Origin: Azadirachta indica
Taxonomy: Eukaryota > Streptophyta > Magnoliopsida > Sapindales > Meliaceae
NCBI GenBank assembly: GCA_022749755.1
Contig: CM040452.1
Coordinates: 22,768,773 to 22,832,772 of the forward strand
Direction: 5' to 3'
DNA: 64,000 nucleotides
Shown here: piece by piece, positions 24,341 to 41,959 of the stretch
Position numbering within the stretch: the stretch's first letter is position 1
Layout: each line of letters starts with the position of its first letter
Position numbers and translations under genes: made by a program
The notes under the pieces: model-generated
Seen by the model: only the letters and a program-made list of their open reading frames with translations
The model's database searches: none
Told to the model about the DNA's origin: nothing

Positions 24341-25275
24341 GACCGCGCTACACTAGCAATTACAAAACCAAGTTGGAGAAAACAGAAGGCAAGGGCAGTA
24401 ATTTACCCGGCTTCTTCTACGTTCATTTTCATTTGTAAAACTAGTAACGCAATTCTATTCCCTGAATATCCTAAAAATACATGTAGATGTACTATATTCC
24501 ATTGATTGATTTTCCATACACAATTATGTACAAAGTAATCTTGGTACTGTGAAGATCACATACCCCTTCAGATGAAAGCTACCTATAACAAAGTATCTCC
24601 TTTGTTAAAAAAAAAAAAAAAAAGACTCCAAAGTTGAGAGCTTTTGGATTCATAGGTTGTAGAGCACTTTCCCTTGGTTTCAAGACCATATTCCCCATTA
24701 ATTTTCCATATTCACCTGTAAAAAGCTGTCAATTGATCCCACTCCAATGAATTGCCAAGACTAAAAGCACTTACAGAAAAGAAAACGACGTAATAGACAA
24801 CCAAGATTAATGATATTTTCAAACATTTCGTCTTTGTGTTGACAAATTCCGCAGAGAAAACAAGTTGCCTTAGACAATAATGAACAAGTCACTTTAATCA
24901 TGTGTCGGTGGTGATGGCGACAAGCAGTTGCGTATAATACGAGTTGAGAATCTAGTAGCTTCAGTTTGCATATTAAACAAAAATCTCTACTAAATTGAAT
25001 TCCACTATTTCGAACCTGAATCTAAAGCAGAATACCTAAATCCAATCCACCTTAATCGCTTTCAAATACTATTGGGGAAAGCACTTTAACACAAGTGCTT
25101 TCTGAATAAACACTCTCAAAAGCAATTTTGGAGAAAACCCAGTAAACATATCCCTCCCCATAAATGGGAAAAACCTAATTTAAGATCCTGAGAAAAAATT
25201 TACCTGTCCAAAATTTGAAATAATAAAAGAATAAAAATAGCTAATTTACTTACCAGGATCAACTTCCGATGCTGA
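24341..25275 (-). other. Probable 3' UTR region of the GT14 gene, possibly with an intron
   Basis: Read on the minus strand, a good donor (CTG/GTAAGTAAA) lies about 20 bases after the stop codon near 25253, and an acceptor-like TTTTTACAG/GTGAAT lies near 24718. This suggests a spliced 3' UTR. No ORF of note. The call depends on splice-site appearance only. Confidence 0.35.
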
Positions 25276-26355
25276 TCAGTCCCGGAAAATGACGGAATCG
25301 GCGATTTTCATCAAAGGTCTCAGAGAGTCGGACGAGAATTTCCTCGCAAACAAGTAAGACTCTGAGTAATTCGATTCCCTCAAGTTATAAATAAGCTGCG
25401 GCGACACTTCACTTGGCTTGTACGTATACGGGTGGCCGTTTCTGGACCCAGTCCAATTGACCCGAGTTAGCGTGTAATGGGTACACCCATTGGGATCCAG
25501 CATTGATAACAAAGTAGGAAAATAATGCTCTTCGGGATAACACTCGTCGGCTCTGTAACATGGCTTCCTGAATTTCTTCCACAGCGTTCGATCTTTAACC
25601 ACCAAAAGCGCGTGCTTACGTGTCAAAACGAAAAACTGAGATCCCACCCGGAATTTGTTGAAAGGTACTTCCGGCAACATCGCGTAGCGTCCACGCGCCA
25701 CGTACCGTTTCCATAGCCGCCGATCTTTAGAGATTATCTCAATGAAGCTCTTGTACTTGAGTCGTACGCCGAACTCGGAGACGGAGTCAGTAGAAAGAGA
25801 AGAAAAATCGAAGGTGGTGGAAGTGATCAGAGAGTGGTAAACGTATTTAAATGAATGGAGAGGAATGCAGTGTTGAGAGAGAAGAGCGAAGTACACATTA
25901 GCCGGGTCGTCGAGAATGGCGGTGGCGAGAAGCCGACGAGCGGCAGATACGAGTGTGGGAGAAGCTCGGTAGGTGCGTTTGGAGCTGATTAGTTTAGATT
26001 TGAAAACCCCGCCTGGGAGAGTGATATTGGCAATGGGATCGGCGTGGACGTAGATGTTATAGAGATCTTGATTGGCCTTTCTGAAGAAGCGATTCCAGAG
26101 AGGGGACAAATGGAGGTCGGAATTGGTGAGGAAGAGAAAAGCGATTTTGAGTTTGGGGTTTGGCGAGGAGAGGCGAGAGAAAGAGGAGGAGGAGGAAGCG
26201 GCGCGGTTGAAGAGAGAGAGGTCGTCGACTTCGTCAGAGAGAGGAATTGGCGGCGGAAGGGGAGTGAGAGGAGGGAGAATACGCGGGACGAGGAGGAAGA
26301 GAATTGGGAGGGAAAGGAGGAGGCAAAATGACAGAACGAATGGGTTAGAGAACAT
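25276..26355 (-). CDS. Core-2/I-branching beta-1,6-N-acetylglucosaminyltransferase family protein (GT14)
   Basis: A single-exon gene of 359 residues. Residues 5-23 form a hydrophobic signal anchor, followed by a proline-rich stem (PPLTPLPPPIPLS, about 28-40) and a serine cluster (54-60), as in type II Golgi glycosyltransferases. The catalytic domain starts about residue 69 (KIAFLFLTNSD) and shows the plant DUF266/GT14 landmarks NIYVHADP (100-107), ALLSQHCIPLHSF (157-169), RVGSQFFVLTRKHA (236-249) and the acidic block DECYPEEHYFPTLL (270-283). By family, it transfers a sugar in the Golgi; the acceptor in plants is mostly unproven for this branch. The start is the first ATG ahead of the signal anchor. 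The coding strand is GC-richer than its surroundings. Confidence 0.9.
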   Translation of the reverse strand: MFSNPFVLSFCLLLSLPILFLLVPRILPPLTPLPPPIPLSDEVDDLSLFNRAASSSSSFSRLSSPNPKLKIAFLFLTNSDLHLSPLWNRFFRKANQDLYNIYVHADPIANITLPGGVFKSKLISSKRTYRASPTLVSAARRLLATAILDDPANVYFALLSQHCIPLHSFKYVYHSLITSTTFDFSSLSTDSVSEFGVRLKYKSFIEIISKDRRLWKRYVARGRYAMLPEVPFNKFRVGSQFFVLTRKHALLVVKDRTLWKKFRKPCYRADECYPEEHYFPTLLSMLDPNGCTHYTLTRVNWTGSRNGHPYTYKPSEVSPQLIYNLRESNYSESYLFARKFSSDSLRPLMKIADSVIFRD

Positions 26356-26383
26356 TTTTAAAAATGTGAAGGAAATAGCGGGA

Positions 26384-26404
26384 TTAGGGTTAGGGTTAGG
26401 GTTT
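26384..26404 (-). promoter_or_regulatory. Triple telomere-like box upstream of the GT14 gene
   Basis: The plus strand reads TTAGGGTTAGGGTTAGGGTT, which on the gene strand is three AACCCTA units. It lies 29-49 bases upstream of the start codon, in the 5' UTR or core promoter. Telo-boxes are known plant promoter elements (bound by Myb-like telomere-repeat factors and AtPur-alpha). With only three units this is a regulatory-size motif, not a telomere. Confidence 0.6.
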
Positions 26405-28865
26405 TCTGAGAGAGAGTAAGCAAAAATGGAAGCGAGAGTAGTGAAAGAAGGAGTGGAGAGAGAAATGGAGGAAAGTGAACTGGAGAAGGAGATGAAGAAT
26501 GACGATGATTTCGCCGTTAGATTTGACGGCGTAATAAAGTTAAAAAAAATATATTGGTATACAGTATATAGTAAATTATTTTCTTTTGATAATTATCCAT
26601 TAATTAACACATTACTAATATTATAATTAAGGATGACTTAAATCAAATTAAACTAAGACGTTTAGCGTTAAACGTCATAAAAAGGTGTACTTTACTTTGT
26701 ATTATATTCCATAATGCATCAGGCCGGAGTTGATAAATTCCGAGTCACACAGTACGATAGAATGACGTACGACTACTATTTTGTTTCCCATATCGTGGTT
26801 GTGAAATTCGGTTTAGGAGGAAGCATTTATTTAATTTTAAAATACGTGATATTATCAAATTTTCACTTTGAGAAATTGAATTATATTACTTACAAATAAT
26901 TAAAAATGTATCACTTATCTTTTTTACTATTATATTAAACTATAATTGTTAATTTTAAAAATAAAAACATAAATATTATAAGATTTTATTATTATTTTGC
27001 TATTTAATAAATCATAAAAATTTTAAAAAGCAAAATCAATATAGAGAATGAATATGAAAAGATAATTTTTCAAGATTTTATATAAGAGTGTGTTTAAGAG
27101 AAAGCAAGACATGAAAGAAAAGAGAATTACTATTAAAATTAAGACTCATTTAAAGTAAAATTTATTTCTCAAGACCCATTTAAAGAAAAATTTATTTTTA
27201 AGATAAGTTAAAAAAAAGATTGAATATCGTAATTTTTTTTAAATAATTTGTAGTGATTATTTGTTTAAGTTATTACAAATTGGAGATTTTAGTGTTTCAA
27301 TTCATATTTAGACTTAAAATAAATTAGAAATATTAGAGTAATTTTATTATTTAAATTAGTTTGACAAATAATTTAGAAGAAATAAGTAATACATTCTAAA
27401 CTTTTTTTATTTAAATAAATACAATTTTAAATCTCATAAAAAAAATATTATAGTATCACTTTAAAATGTAAGACAAATGATATATAAACCTCTATTTTAT
27501 TGCACGAATGATATTTACAATCTTACTTCAAACACAATTATTATACACACCTCTTCAGTTACTTGTTTAAGTTAATAGTAACTTTTTAATCACGTTAATC
27601 GTGCTAATGACCAAAATACCCATTTGACCCATTTTCACCAATAGAGTGACAAATATCGCTTTAACCCATTAAAAATAAAGTACGTTCTGTTTTTCATTAA
27701 TTAAATTTATAATAACCTAACTGAAATTATTTGAACTTAAATTAGGGAGAGATTTTATCTTCAATATAAAATTCATCTTCTTTAACTTCTATATGAATAA
27801 GTTATCTAATTTTTTTCGTAAAAAAAAAATATAAAAAATAAATAAATATATGAATACAATATTAGTTAATATCTTGAAGGAGAATTAACATATATCTCCA
27901 CTGAAGTTTGAGATTGTTACACCTAAAGAAAACTATGAAAAAAAAAAAAAATAATTACCTCCCTAAACTATCCTAACCCAAAACCCTAACCTTAAGAAGG
28001 AAAAAAGAGCACAACTAGCACTTTTTGATTCACGCAAAATTGCCTCTCATTAACAACTAGCAAGCCCTAAGTCATTTCTCAATTGTTACTTCCCTTATTG
28101 AGTTTGCCGCTTGTTATTCAGATTCAAAATTTCTATAATATGGAACAACTTAAGGAAGATTTTAAGAAATGTAATCCTAATTTGTGATAACAAATTCTTT
28201 GAAAATATAACAATAAACTTAGTGCACTACAACTTCTCTGTTAAATTAATTTTGGTTAAATTTGGTCTTCTACGAATCATCTGTTTAAATATCAGCAGTT
28301 TTTCATGATTAAGTCATTTTATTTGTACATATTTTCGTTGCCCTAGAAAGTTTTGAGTCACAAATAGAGAAAAGTTCAAATGCATTACTCTTTGATTTGC
28401 AAAAATAATCACATCTAAGATTACACTATTTCAAGTTAATAAAATCTCCTAAACACAACCATGTTAATAAGACTTAACAGAAAGCATTACATTTCTCCAT
28501 GGAACAATGATAAATAAGAGAAGTCTATTCAATTCGGTCAAAACTAAAGCCTATCCATCAAAATTTTTACCATAAATTTTACCTAGACTATTAACATATA
28601 TGTCACCTTGAGTAACAATAACTTAAGTGTTACATATCTCTGTGCTATAACACAACAAAATTGTACCAAGCCTGCTGTTCAACTCTTAGGGGACCAAAAA
28701 AACGAACCTGTAGGTATGCCCGATTATACTTTTGCGTCCCCATTTTGTTGACATATCATGCATGACATTGTATACGGAGGTAGAAAACAAATGGTTTTTG
28801 GTTGTACGTATAACATAACTTTTTGGTTGTGTATCATCATATGCCTTGTATGCGATGGTGGTTCT
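26405..28865. other. Intergenic between the GT14 and RIO2 genes
   Basis: AT-rich non-coding sequence. The part next to 28866 is probably the 3' UTR of RIO2. Short plus-strand frames at 26426-26626 and 28111-28308 lack any family signature. A stretch at 27490-27960 containing CTCCACTGAAGTTTGAGATT and TTACCTCCCTAAACTATCC looks MITE-like, but I could not pair its ends. Confidence 0.45.
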
Positions 28866-34309
<5,444 letters not shown>

Positions 34310-35100
34310 GACTGCTAAAATACATATATGATTCAATAACTACTTAAATAAATAACAACAAATTTTAAACACAATACAGTAGAACTGGATCCCAACAACA
34401 CATGAAACAATATCACGACACCAATCTTCAAGGGCTCTCCAACTCTTCCAGAACTTGCTAAACCGTCCATTACTACATTATAACTACTATGATCACAAAC
34501 ATAATCTTTTGCTCCTTCAAAAACCACACAGGCATCAACAACATTCCAGAGTTAAAATACAAATTCACTGGCAGGGGTACGAACAGGCTGAGGATTGCCA
34601 TCTAATGAGACAAATAAGATTAAATAAGAAGTCCTTGATAAAAATTAACATTTAAAGAAATAAGTTTACACAATTGTATTTAAGTCATATAAAACATCTG
34701 CCTATAAAATACCCTGTCTTAGAACTAAAAGGTGTTACAAATGCAAAAAATTTAAGATCCAAAAAATTTCTCAATATTGTTGTTTACATTATATTCTATA
34801 TAAAAGACCACATCAGTTAAAATGTAATGCCAATTGCAGGACAAACTATGTAATCAATTAATAAAGAAAATTAGTGAGATGCAAGCAAAAGGGCACACTA
34901 GCGAAACATTGTGCAATCTTCACTTTAAATCATTTCTGCTTATCTCTAGCAAGCCTCACAGTGTACGTTTCACAATCAAGGCACAGACCAACATTATTAT
35001 TTTTGTGTAATAAGTTAATTTAATTAATTAACTTGGAACTTCAAATGAATCAAATCTTCCAATTAAGCATTCAACTTCAATAAATTAATTTGATAAAAAA
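34310..35100 (-). other. Upstream region of RIO2
   Basis: Non-coding; likely contains a 5' UTR intron given the acceptor just before the start codon. No other gene seen. AT-rich to 35100, then abruptly GC-rich. Confidence 0.4.
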
Positions 35101-35132
35101 ATTCATAGAGAAAAACTATAATACCGAACCAC

Positions 35133-35315
35133 CGGCGTGGAGCAGGGAGAGAGAGGCTAGATGGTTGTGCGGTAGCCTGAACAGCAGAAGAGGGGCTAGA
35201 TGGTTGGTGCGGCGGAGTGGAGCAGGGGGAGGGGGTTTAGATGGTTGTGCGGCAGCGTGGCGCAGGGGAGTGGGGCTAGATGGCCGGCGCGGCTGCGGCA
35301 GCTTGGAGTCGGTGG
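35133..35315. repeat. GC-rich imperfect tandem repeat, ~40-bp unit
   Basis: The word TAGATGG recurs at 35158, 35197, 35238 and 35277, i.e. with a period of 39-41 bp, within units resembling GGGGCTAGATGGTTGTGCGG. About four to five diverged units are present. GC content is far above the surrounding DNA. Open frames on both strands here are by-products of the repeat. Confidence 0.75.
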
Positions 35316-35459
35316 AGGGTACTGGGTAGCCACCAGCGAGTAGCGAGCAACTGTGCAAAATTTAGGGATTTTTACTTTGGGGAAATTATACCGCCTACTT
35401 TTTTCGGATTTTATAATTACAAATTTAATTATAATAAAAAAATTCAAAAATAAAGAAAT

Positions 35460-35640
35460 TTGAAACGGAGAAGCGGGTCGGGCTGGTGACAACTTACAAT
35501 CCCGTACCCAACCGGGCTTTTAAAACAGGGATGAATTTTCATCCCCATCCCGCCCTGATTCTCGGAATTTACTAAAAATGCCCCCCATTCTCGACTCGCA
35601 TGGGTCTAGCCCCGAGCCCGTGAAGCTATATGTATTTTAG
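35460..35640. mobile_element. GC-rich transposon-like fragment
   Basis: Words such as GCGGGTCGGGCTGGTGAC, CATCCCCATCCCGCCCTGA and GAGCCCGTG form a self-complementary CGGGT/ACCCG-rich segment, like the sub-terminal regions of many plant DNA elements. A partner end was not found, so it is called only as a fragment. Confidence 0.3.
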
Positions 35641-37530
35641 TTGAATTTCTAAAGCTAATTTATAAATTCAACACATGTCTTAAATTTATTATCCATAATT
35701 TTAATTCTCTTATATATATAACACTTCTATACACTAAGATTATGATTATATAAATAAATTAAGATTTTTTTATTTAAATATAAACATAATTAAATATAAA
35801 AAATATTAATTTTATTTATGTCAAAAAGTATACAAATTACATATTTTTAGGACATTCTCGTTAATAGATAATAGGGTATTAGGCCAAACAATAAATTTTG
35901 AACATTCTCTTTAAATTATTTTGAGCTAATAGATACAATTAGTTTTATTCTATTCACCCTACTATATAATGCATACCAAATTGATAGTACTTCTACAAAA
36001 AAATTTTTGCATTAGTAATTATCGTAATCTTAATATCATCGAAATTGTATCCCTATTCTTCACTTCTTCCTCTCTATAATAAACATTCCCGTAACTATTC
36101 TTATGCTCTTTACTCCCAATCTCAATTTTTCCTTTTCTTTGTTTTTGAACACTTCAAAGAACCAAGTATCTGCTGCTGCTTCTTCATCTTCTTCTCCGTC
36201 TAATTCTCAACTCTCTTCTTCTTCTCATTCATGTTTGCAAATTTTTTGTTCTTCCCATTTCTCCCTCTTTCCTTGCAAATATTCTTTGTTCATAATTTCA
36301 AATTCAATATATGATTTGTAAATCTTGTCCTTCCTCATCTCAAATACCTTTTTATCTCTACATCGTCAATGGCAAAAATGTTCATCACAACACATTTAAT
36401 TATAGAAAAGCTTTGTTTTGATTTTACAGAAGGGCAATCTTCAATTTACACTAACCAATTTTTACGATTGTCAAGGCGCCCCCCACTTTTAATAAAAATC
36501 ATCATACCACCTCCAAATATTAAATTTCACTATTAAATTTAACTGTTGACTGTAATTGACTATGTTAAAAGACAATATAATCTTTAAAAAATTTGAAATT
36601 TATTTTTTATTTTTTTTTTGTTCATTCTCCTTTTCTTTTTCATTTCTTTGTCTTTCCTCATCTCTTCGTCACTATTTATTCATGGCTGCTAAGAATCAAC
36701 AAAAACAGAAAAAGAAACAAAAGAGAGACAGGGAAGAAAAGAAAACAATAAAGGAGGGAGAAGGAAGAAAAAATCAAGAATTATTTTTTATTAATTTAAA
36801 TTTATAAATTATAATGTTACTCTTTTGGTTGTTTAAAATAATGTTGCAAGTTAACGTGTGGGGGGTGGCGTGATTACTTTAAAAAATTATGAGGGCATAA
36901 CAAAAATTATTAAAATTAGTTAGAATAAATTAAAGACAACCCCTTTACAAAATTTTGGTTGGGATGACAACACTATCTCTGAATCATCAATAGCAGGTAC
37001 TGTTGGATGTTGAGGGTAGTTAGAGGCAGCAACAACTACATATATTAGGTGGTCAAAGTTAGGTTAAAACAAAATAAATTTTAGGGTTAGATTAATTAAA
37101 GAAAGAATATTAAAATTTGATGAAAAAGTTAAAAAAATGTTGAAATTTGAAATTTAAAAAGTGAAATCAATACTATTTTTTGGTTAGTCAATTAATAGTA
37201 AAATTTGATAGATTCATGTAGATGGAGAGGAGGTTTCTGTAAGTGTTTACAAGTCTTTGATTTATATATGAGTTCAACAAAGTTTTGGGACGTAGGTGAA
37301 AATTACCCAAACCACAAACTTTGAAAATGCATTAGAATGTTTTGTCACGGGTGATGTAACCAAACCAATCAATCCTTCTTTCTGCCGCTGTAGCACCTTC
37401 ACCTAACACTAGCAGAATCACTTAATGCCAACCTACTCCTCTTCTTCTACTTCCCTTCCAGCAACGGTCAAAGAGAGCCTGAAAAATCCTACAATAACAA
37501 AAGCATCACGCCAACTAAACTTGTTTTGAA
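35641..37530. other. Intergenic upstream of the strictosidine-synthase-like gene
   Basis: AT-rich. Contains pyrimidine-rich patches at 36110-36290 and 36600-36665 and a purine-rich patch at 36690-36780. Short frames across them (up to 83 codons) are low-complexity and have no family match. Confidence 0.45.
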
Positions 37531-37533
37531 ACA

Positions 37534-37541
37534 TTTATAAA
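37534..37541 (+). promoter_or_regulatory. Candidate TATA box of the strictosidine-synthase-like gene
   Basis: TTTATAAA lies 47-54 bases before the start codon at 37588, in a stretch that is otherwise not a simple AT run. Spacing would give a very short 5' UTR of about 20-25 bases. Confidence 0.4.
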
Positions 37542-37587
37542 CAACGACATCAACAAACACTCTTTACGTTGCAATCTCTTTCTTGCA

Positions 37588-40500
37588 ATGACGCCTACAG
37601 GATTTCTGGGTTTACTCTTTCTTCTTCTGGCGCTTTACTGTGGACTTGACCCTTTAAAGCACAGTGCAATCTCTGATTTTCCTGACTTTGTGTCCCACAA
37701 AGTGGATATGCCCCCTTGGTCTCTCGTCCCAACAGAGAAAGATGACAAGGATTTGCTTCAGAACTCAGAAATCAAGTTCTTGAACCAGGTTCAGGGCCCT
37801 GAGAGCATTGCTTTTGACCCTCTTGGCCGTGGGCCTTATACTGGTGTTGCTGATGGCAGAATTATCTTCTGGGATGGCCAGAAATGGACTGATTTTGCTT
37901 ATACTTCGAATAATAGGTCAGTTTTTTATTCTGGGCCTTTTTTCTTTTTGGATAATTTTAATTAATTTCTTTTAATTATACGCGATAGTTTATGTCTTGT
38001 AGTAATCGTTCATTTTTTAGTCAATTATATTATTGAAATGATAGCACTGAAGAGGTTACTTCAATGGTTTCTTTGCGAGCAAAATTTATTTCCTATAATA
38101 ATTATAAAAATTTCTGATTCTGTTATTGGTGAATTGAACTATTAATTAGGTTTATCTGTATCTTGGCGCAGTCTGAATAATTCCTGAACCAAAAAAGAAT
38201 TAGATTGATCTGTTTGTTTGTGCTTGTTTCCTAGAAACTCTTTCGAAGCTGTGTTTCTGATTGTACCAGATATATCATTGCTAACTTGTTAAATATCTTT
38301 TCCATATGCATTATGTAAAATTACAGGTTGGAACTATGTAACCCAAAGCCATCACCTTTGAGTTACTTGAAGAATGAACACATCTGTGGCAGACCTTTGG
38401 GTCTTCGATTTGACAAGAGAACTGGCGACTTGTACATTGCAGATGCTTATTTTGGTCTGATGAAGGTTGGTCCCGAAGGTGGACTGGCAACATCAGTTGC
38501 AGCTGATGCAGAAGGAGTGCCACTGAGGTTTACCAATGATCTAGACATTGATGATGAAGGGAATGTTTACTTTACTGATAGCAGCACCACATATCAGAGG
38601 AGGTGAGTGGAGTCATCTATATTCCTTTCACAGTTCCTGATGGTTATAATTTTCTTCTTCTAATGATGTCATAGACTGGTTTTTACTGTGTTATAACAAG
38701 CATCAAATTGCACTCTTGCTTGGGTTTTGAAATGTGACTTGCCCTGTATTGCACAATGAGAAAAAGAAAGATGAATTCGATCAGAAAGACACTGCCATTT
38801 TAACTAATGCCTGTCTAATTCTATAATATCATTGTACCACTTAAATCCTGTATCTTTCTGTCCCCATTTCCCCATTTTGAATTATTTGTTGAAATCACTA
38901 GTAAGACTGTGTAGGAGGACTCCGTAAATTTCTGTGTACATGTGTGTGTCATAAACATTTAGTAAATTTTACAATATCACCTGTTTCTTGGCATGCTGTC
39001 TTTCCCATCAATCTATTGGCATTTGATAATGTTATCCTTTTGGCAGTTAATGTCATGGTTAGAATTGCTTACCTAACCATCAATTGTGCTTTATTTTTAG
39101 TAGATCATTGCTTTGTTGATGTAAGATACATTTGATGCTTAAATTGACCATAAGGCAAAAGATAAGACATAATAGCTTTCTCTATGACATCTGAATTCCA
39201 TGCTTTTGCCTCTATAATTTATAGGAGAGACAAATATAATTGCCAAGTGCTTAGACCGCAGCTCTGCACAAAGATTAAGTTTGTATGTAGCTGCCTTCAT
39301 TTGAGATGATAGTGGATGCTGTATAAATTTTTTTCCTAAACGCAGTTGTGGTGCATTATTTCTGACACAGTAATATCTCTCAGGAATTTCATGCAGTTGG
39401 TTTTCTCTGCGGATGATAGTGGGAGGGTTCTGAAGTATGATCCAACTACAAAGCAGACTAGTGTCCTTTTGAGGAAACTTCAATTCCCTAATGGTCTTTC
39501 CTTAAGCAAGGACAAATCTTTCTTTGTCTTTTGTGAAGGATCCATTGGCAGGTAACACTTTTTCTCTATGCATCTGCATTACATGCAACTTTGTTTTGTT
39601 GGCTTCTATGATGGTTCCATGTAAAGGTTTTTTTGTTTATGGTTATGATATAATCTACACAATCATTTCTAATCTTCTTTGCTATTTGGAGTTGCTTTAC
39701 TGATGCTAGCCCATGAACTATCACTGTATATAGTAAGATGATTCAATTTCGAATTAGAAAGATTATCTAATTGCTGTGGAGTCCATAAGTTTTGATTTAA
39801 ATCTCCAGTGACTCAAAAGGAATGTGCCTCTGCTTTGGAGACATTGTGGATAAATATTATCTTTGACATCACTATAGAGATTAGTGAAGCAATCATTTTA
39901 GAAAATAAAATTTTTGATTTTTTTTAAATTTGAGGAATGAGTCAATATTTCATGATAAAACATGTTGCTTTAACTCAGTTCTCCAACTGAGCCATAAAAC
40001 TTTTGGGACACAGTGAATTTCCTCTTGCCGCTTCAATTGCTTTATTATTGCTAATTGGTACTTTCAAAAGAAAAATGCTCAGAATGTTTACTAGGTTGTC
40101 AGGAAACACCTAAGGGGGGCGAGAAGTTATATTGAATCATCCAGGAACCAAGCAACCTTGGCTTTACTCTTCCGTTATCAATATTCTTTTCATCTGTTAA
40201 TGCAGATTACGGAAGTACTGGTTGAAAGGTGAGAAAGCTGGTTCTTCAGAAGTGTTGGCCATTTTACCTGGATATCCTGACAATGTCCGAACAAATGAAA
40301 ATGGTGATTTTTGGGTAGCTGTCCACTGTCGGCGGAACCTGTACTCTTACCTGTTGGCTCTGTACCCTAAAATTAGGCATTTTGTGCTCAAGCTCCCGAT
40401 TTCAGCAAGGATTCAATTCCTGCTACACATTGGGGGAAGGCCACATGCATTAGTTATCAAATACAGCCCAGAGGGAAAGATTTTGCAGATATTGGAGGAC

Positions 40501-40608
40501 AATCAAGGAAAGGTTGTTAAAGCAGTCAGTGAAGTGGAAGAGAAGGATGGAAAGCTATGGATGGGAAGTGTTCTGATGCCTTTTGTTGCAGTTTACAACT
40601 TATCTTGA
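37588..40608 (+). CDS. Strictosidine synthase-like (SSL) / APMAP-like protein
   Basis: Exons 37588-37916, 38327-38602, 39384-39551 and 40206-40608 join (all in phase 2) to encode 391 residues. The first ~20 residues are hydrophobic (GFLGLLFLLLALYCGL), a signal peptide or signal anchor into the secretory pathway. The six-bladed propeller follows: GPESIAFDPLGRGPYTGVAD (70-89), CGRPLGLRFDKRTGDLYIAD (130-149) and the strictosidine-synthase conserved region with FTNDLDIDDEGNVYFTDSS (178-196) and LQFPNGLSLS (234-243). DNVRTNENGDFWVAVH (283-298) and GRPHALVIKYSPEG (335-348) complete the C-terminal blades. The length is normal for SSLs. Most plant SSLs are thought not to make strictosidine; a hydrolase-like or structural role is possible. 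The substrate cannot be predicted here. Confidence 0.9.
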
Positions 40609-41950
40609 GGTAGATACCCACGCCTATTTGTGATAAAAGGCCTTTGTTCCTTGTGCTTGAGGCAGCTAGCTCCTTTCAACTCTCTTTATATTCCGAAAAT
40701 ATCAAGAATAGCAGGACAAGAATTGATGCTTAAAGTTCCTCGAGGTGGCTGTCTTATCCTTTTCCTTTTGCCTCTTGCATGATACAATGTTCTAAATAGG
40801 TGCATAATTTCTTGCTCTATTGTTGATATGTTTGTATGACCCACTTCAAACCCTTTAAAACTTACCAAAATAAAATTTTTCACTCACATTAAGCTGGAGT
40901 TGATGGTGCCATTCTAAAACACATTAATCAAGAAGAATGTAATCCAGGCAATATGACAGGGAAAGGTTCTCTTTGTGAAAACCCTGACTTTATTTGTTTC
41001 TGTTTGAAGTAATAAAATTATTTCTAGACAATTATCTATATATAAAGCAAAACAAGTGAGGAGCAAAGAATCAAAGCACACTAACAGAGAAAACAAGATA
41101 TTTATGCTGGAAGCATAATAAAAGTGGCAAAATGATTAGTAGATTTCTTGGTCTAATACCAACATGAAATGCAGCTATATTTATTTATGTAGTATACTTT
41201 AATGCACTCTACTGAACGCTGATTTACGGTAAAACTGTGGTCAGCATCAAGAAACTCGTAGTTTTTAGGGTTTCATTTACTTTTCAACGAGATCTATCCT
41301 TTGTAAATAATGTTCAAGTCAAAATAGTTTGCATTCTTCATACGAGAAGATGCATTTGCACTTCTATACTTGAGCATTGTGAAAGTAATTCATATGAATA
41401 GTTCAGAAGTTAAGGTTAAAATTTCTCTCTTTGTTTTGTAATCATATAATACTGTACTTTACTCTGTGTGTGAAATGATCGTCAATTTACAATAGATTCT
41501 AGATATAAGAAAATGGGGTTGCTTTTCTATTCTTGCTTTCACCATTAAATTTTTTAATATAAAAGTATGATATGAATTCAAGGTATTCCCAGTCTTTCAA
41601 GTTGTAGTGGTAGGATCGGATGATATTGCTGCTGATGATGTTGTTGAGATTGATGATAAATGAAAACTTTGTCATTCATGATAACTGGTGCTAACATTGA
41701 GGAAGTTGATGAATGAATACTGTTTTATATTTGGCTTTGGCAATGAATTATCTGGATTTTAGGCGTCTTTCGATAATAATATGCTATATGTAGACTTCAC
41801 TTCACATGAAGATTGGATTATGGTCTTGCTATTTGTTATGCTAGGACTTTCAGTTTCTTCAGGTTTTTGATTTATTCATATTTCAGATAAAGAAAATACG
41901 GCCTTGTTTCATTTCAAAATTTATGTTTGTATGACTATACACATTGATAA
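40609..41950. other. 3' flank of the SSL gene and intergenic
   Basis: Likely 3' UTR up to about 41000, followed by non-coding sequence. No gene recognised on either strand. Confidence 0.45.
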
Positions 41951-41959
41951 TCATTTATG

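Noticed and set aside
26384..26404. Telomere sequence as a chromosome end or large interstitial telomere
   Set aside because: Only three units, placed next to a start codon; this is a promoter-type telo-box.
26044..26419. Plus-strand frames of 95 and 115 codons rich in Glu, Arg and Gly
   Set aside because: They lie antisense to the GT14 coding exon and its leader; their composition is the mirror of the Ser/Pro-rich stem on the real strand.
35090..35492. Frames on both strands across the GC-rich repeat (79-98 codons)
   Set aside because: They arise from the ~40-bp tandem repeat, which lacks stops because of its high GC content; no domain or initiation context supports them.
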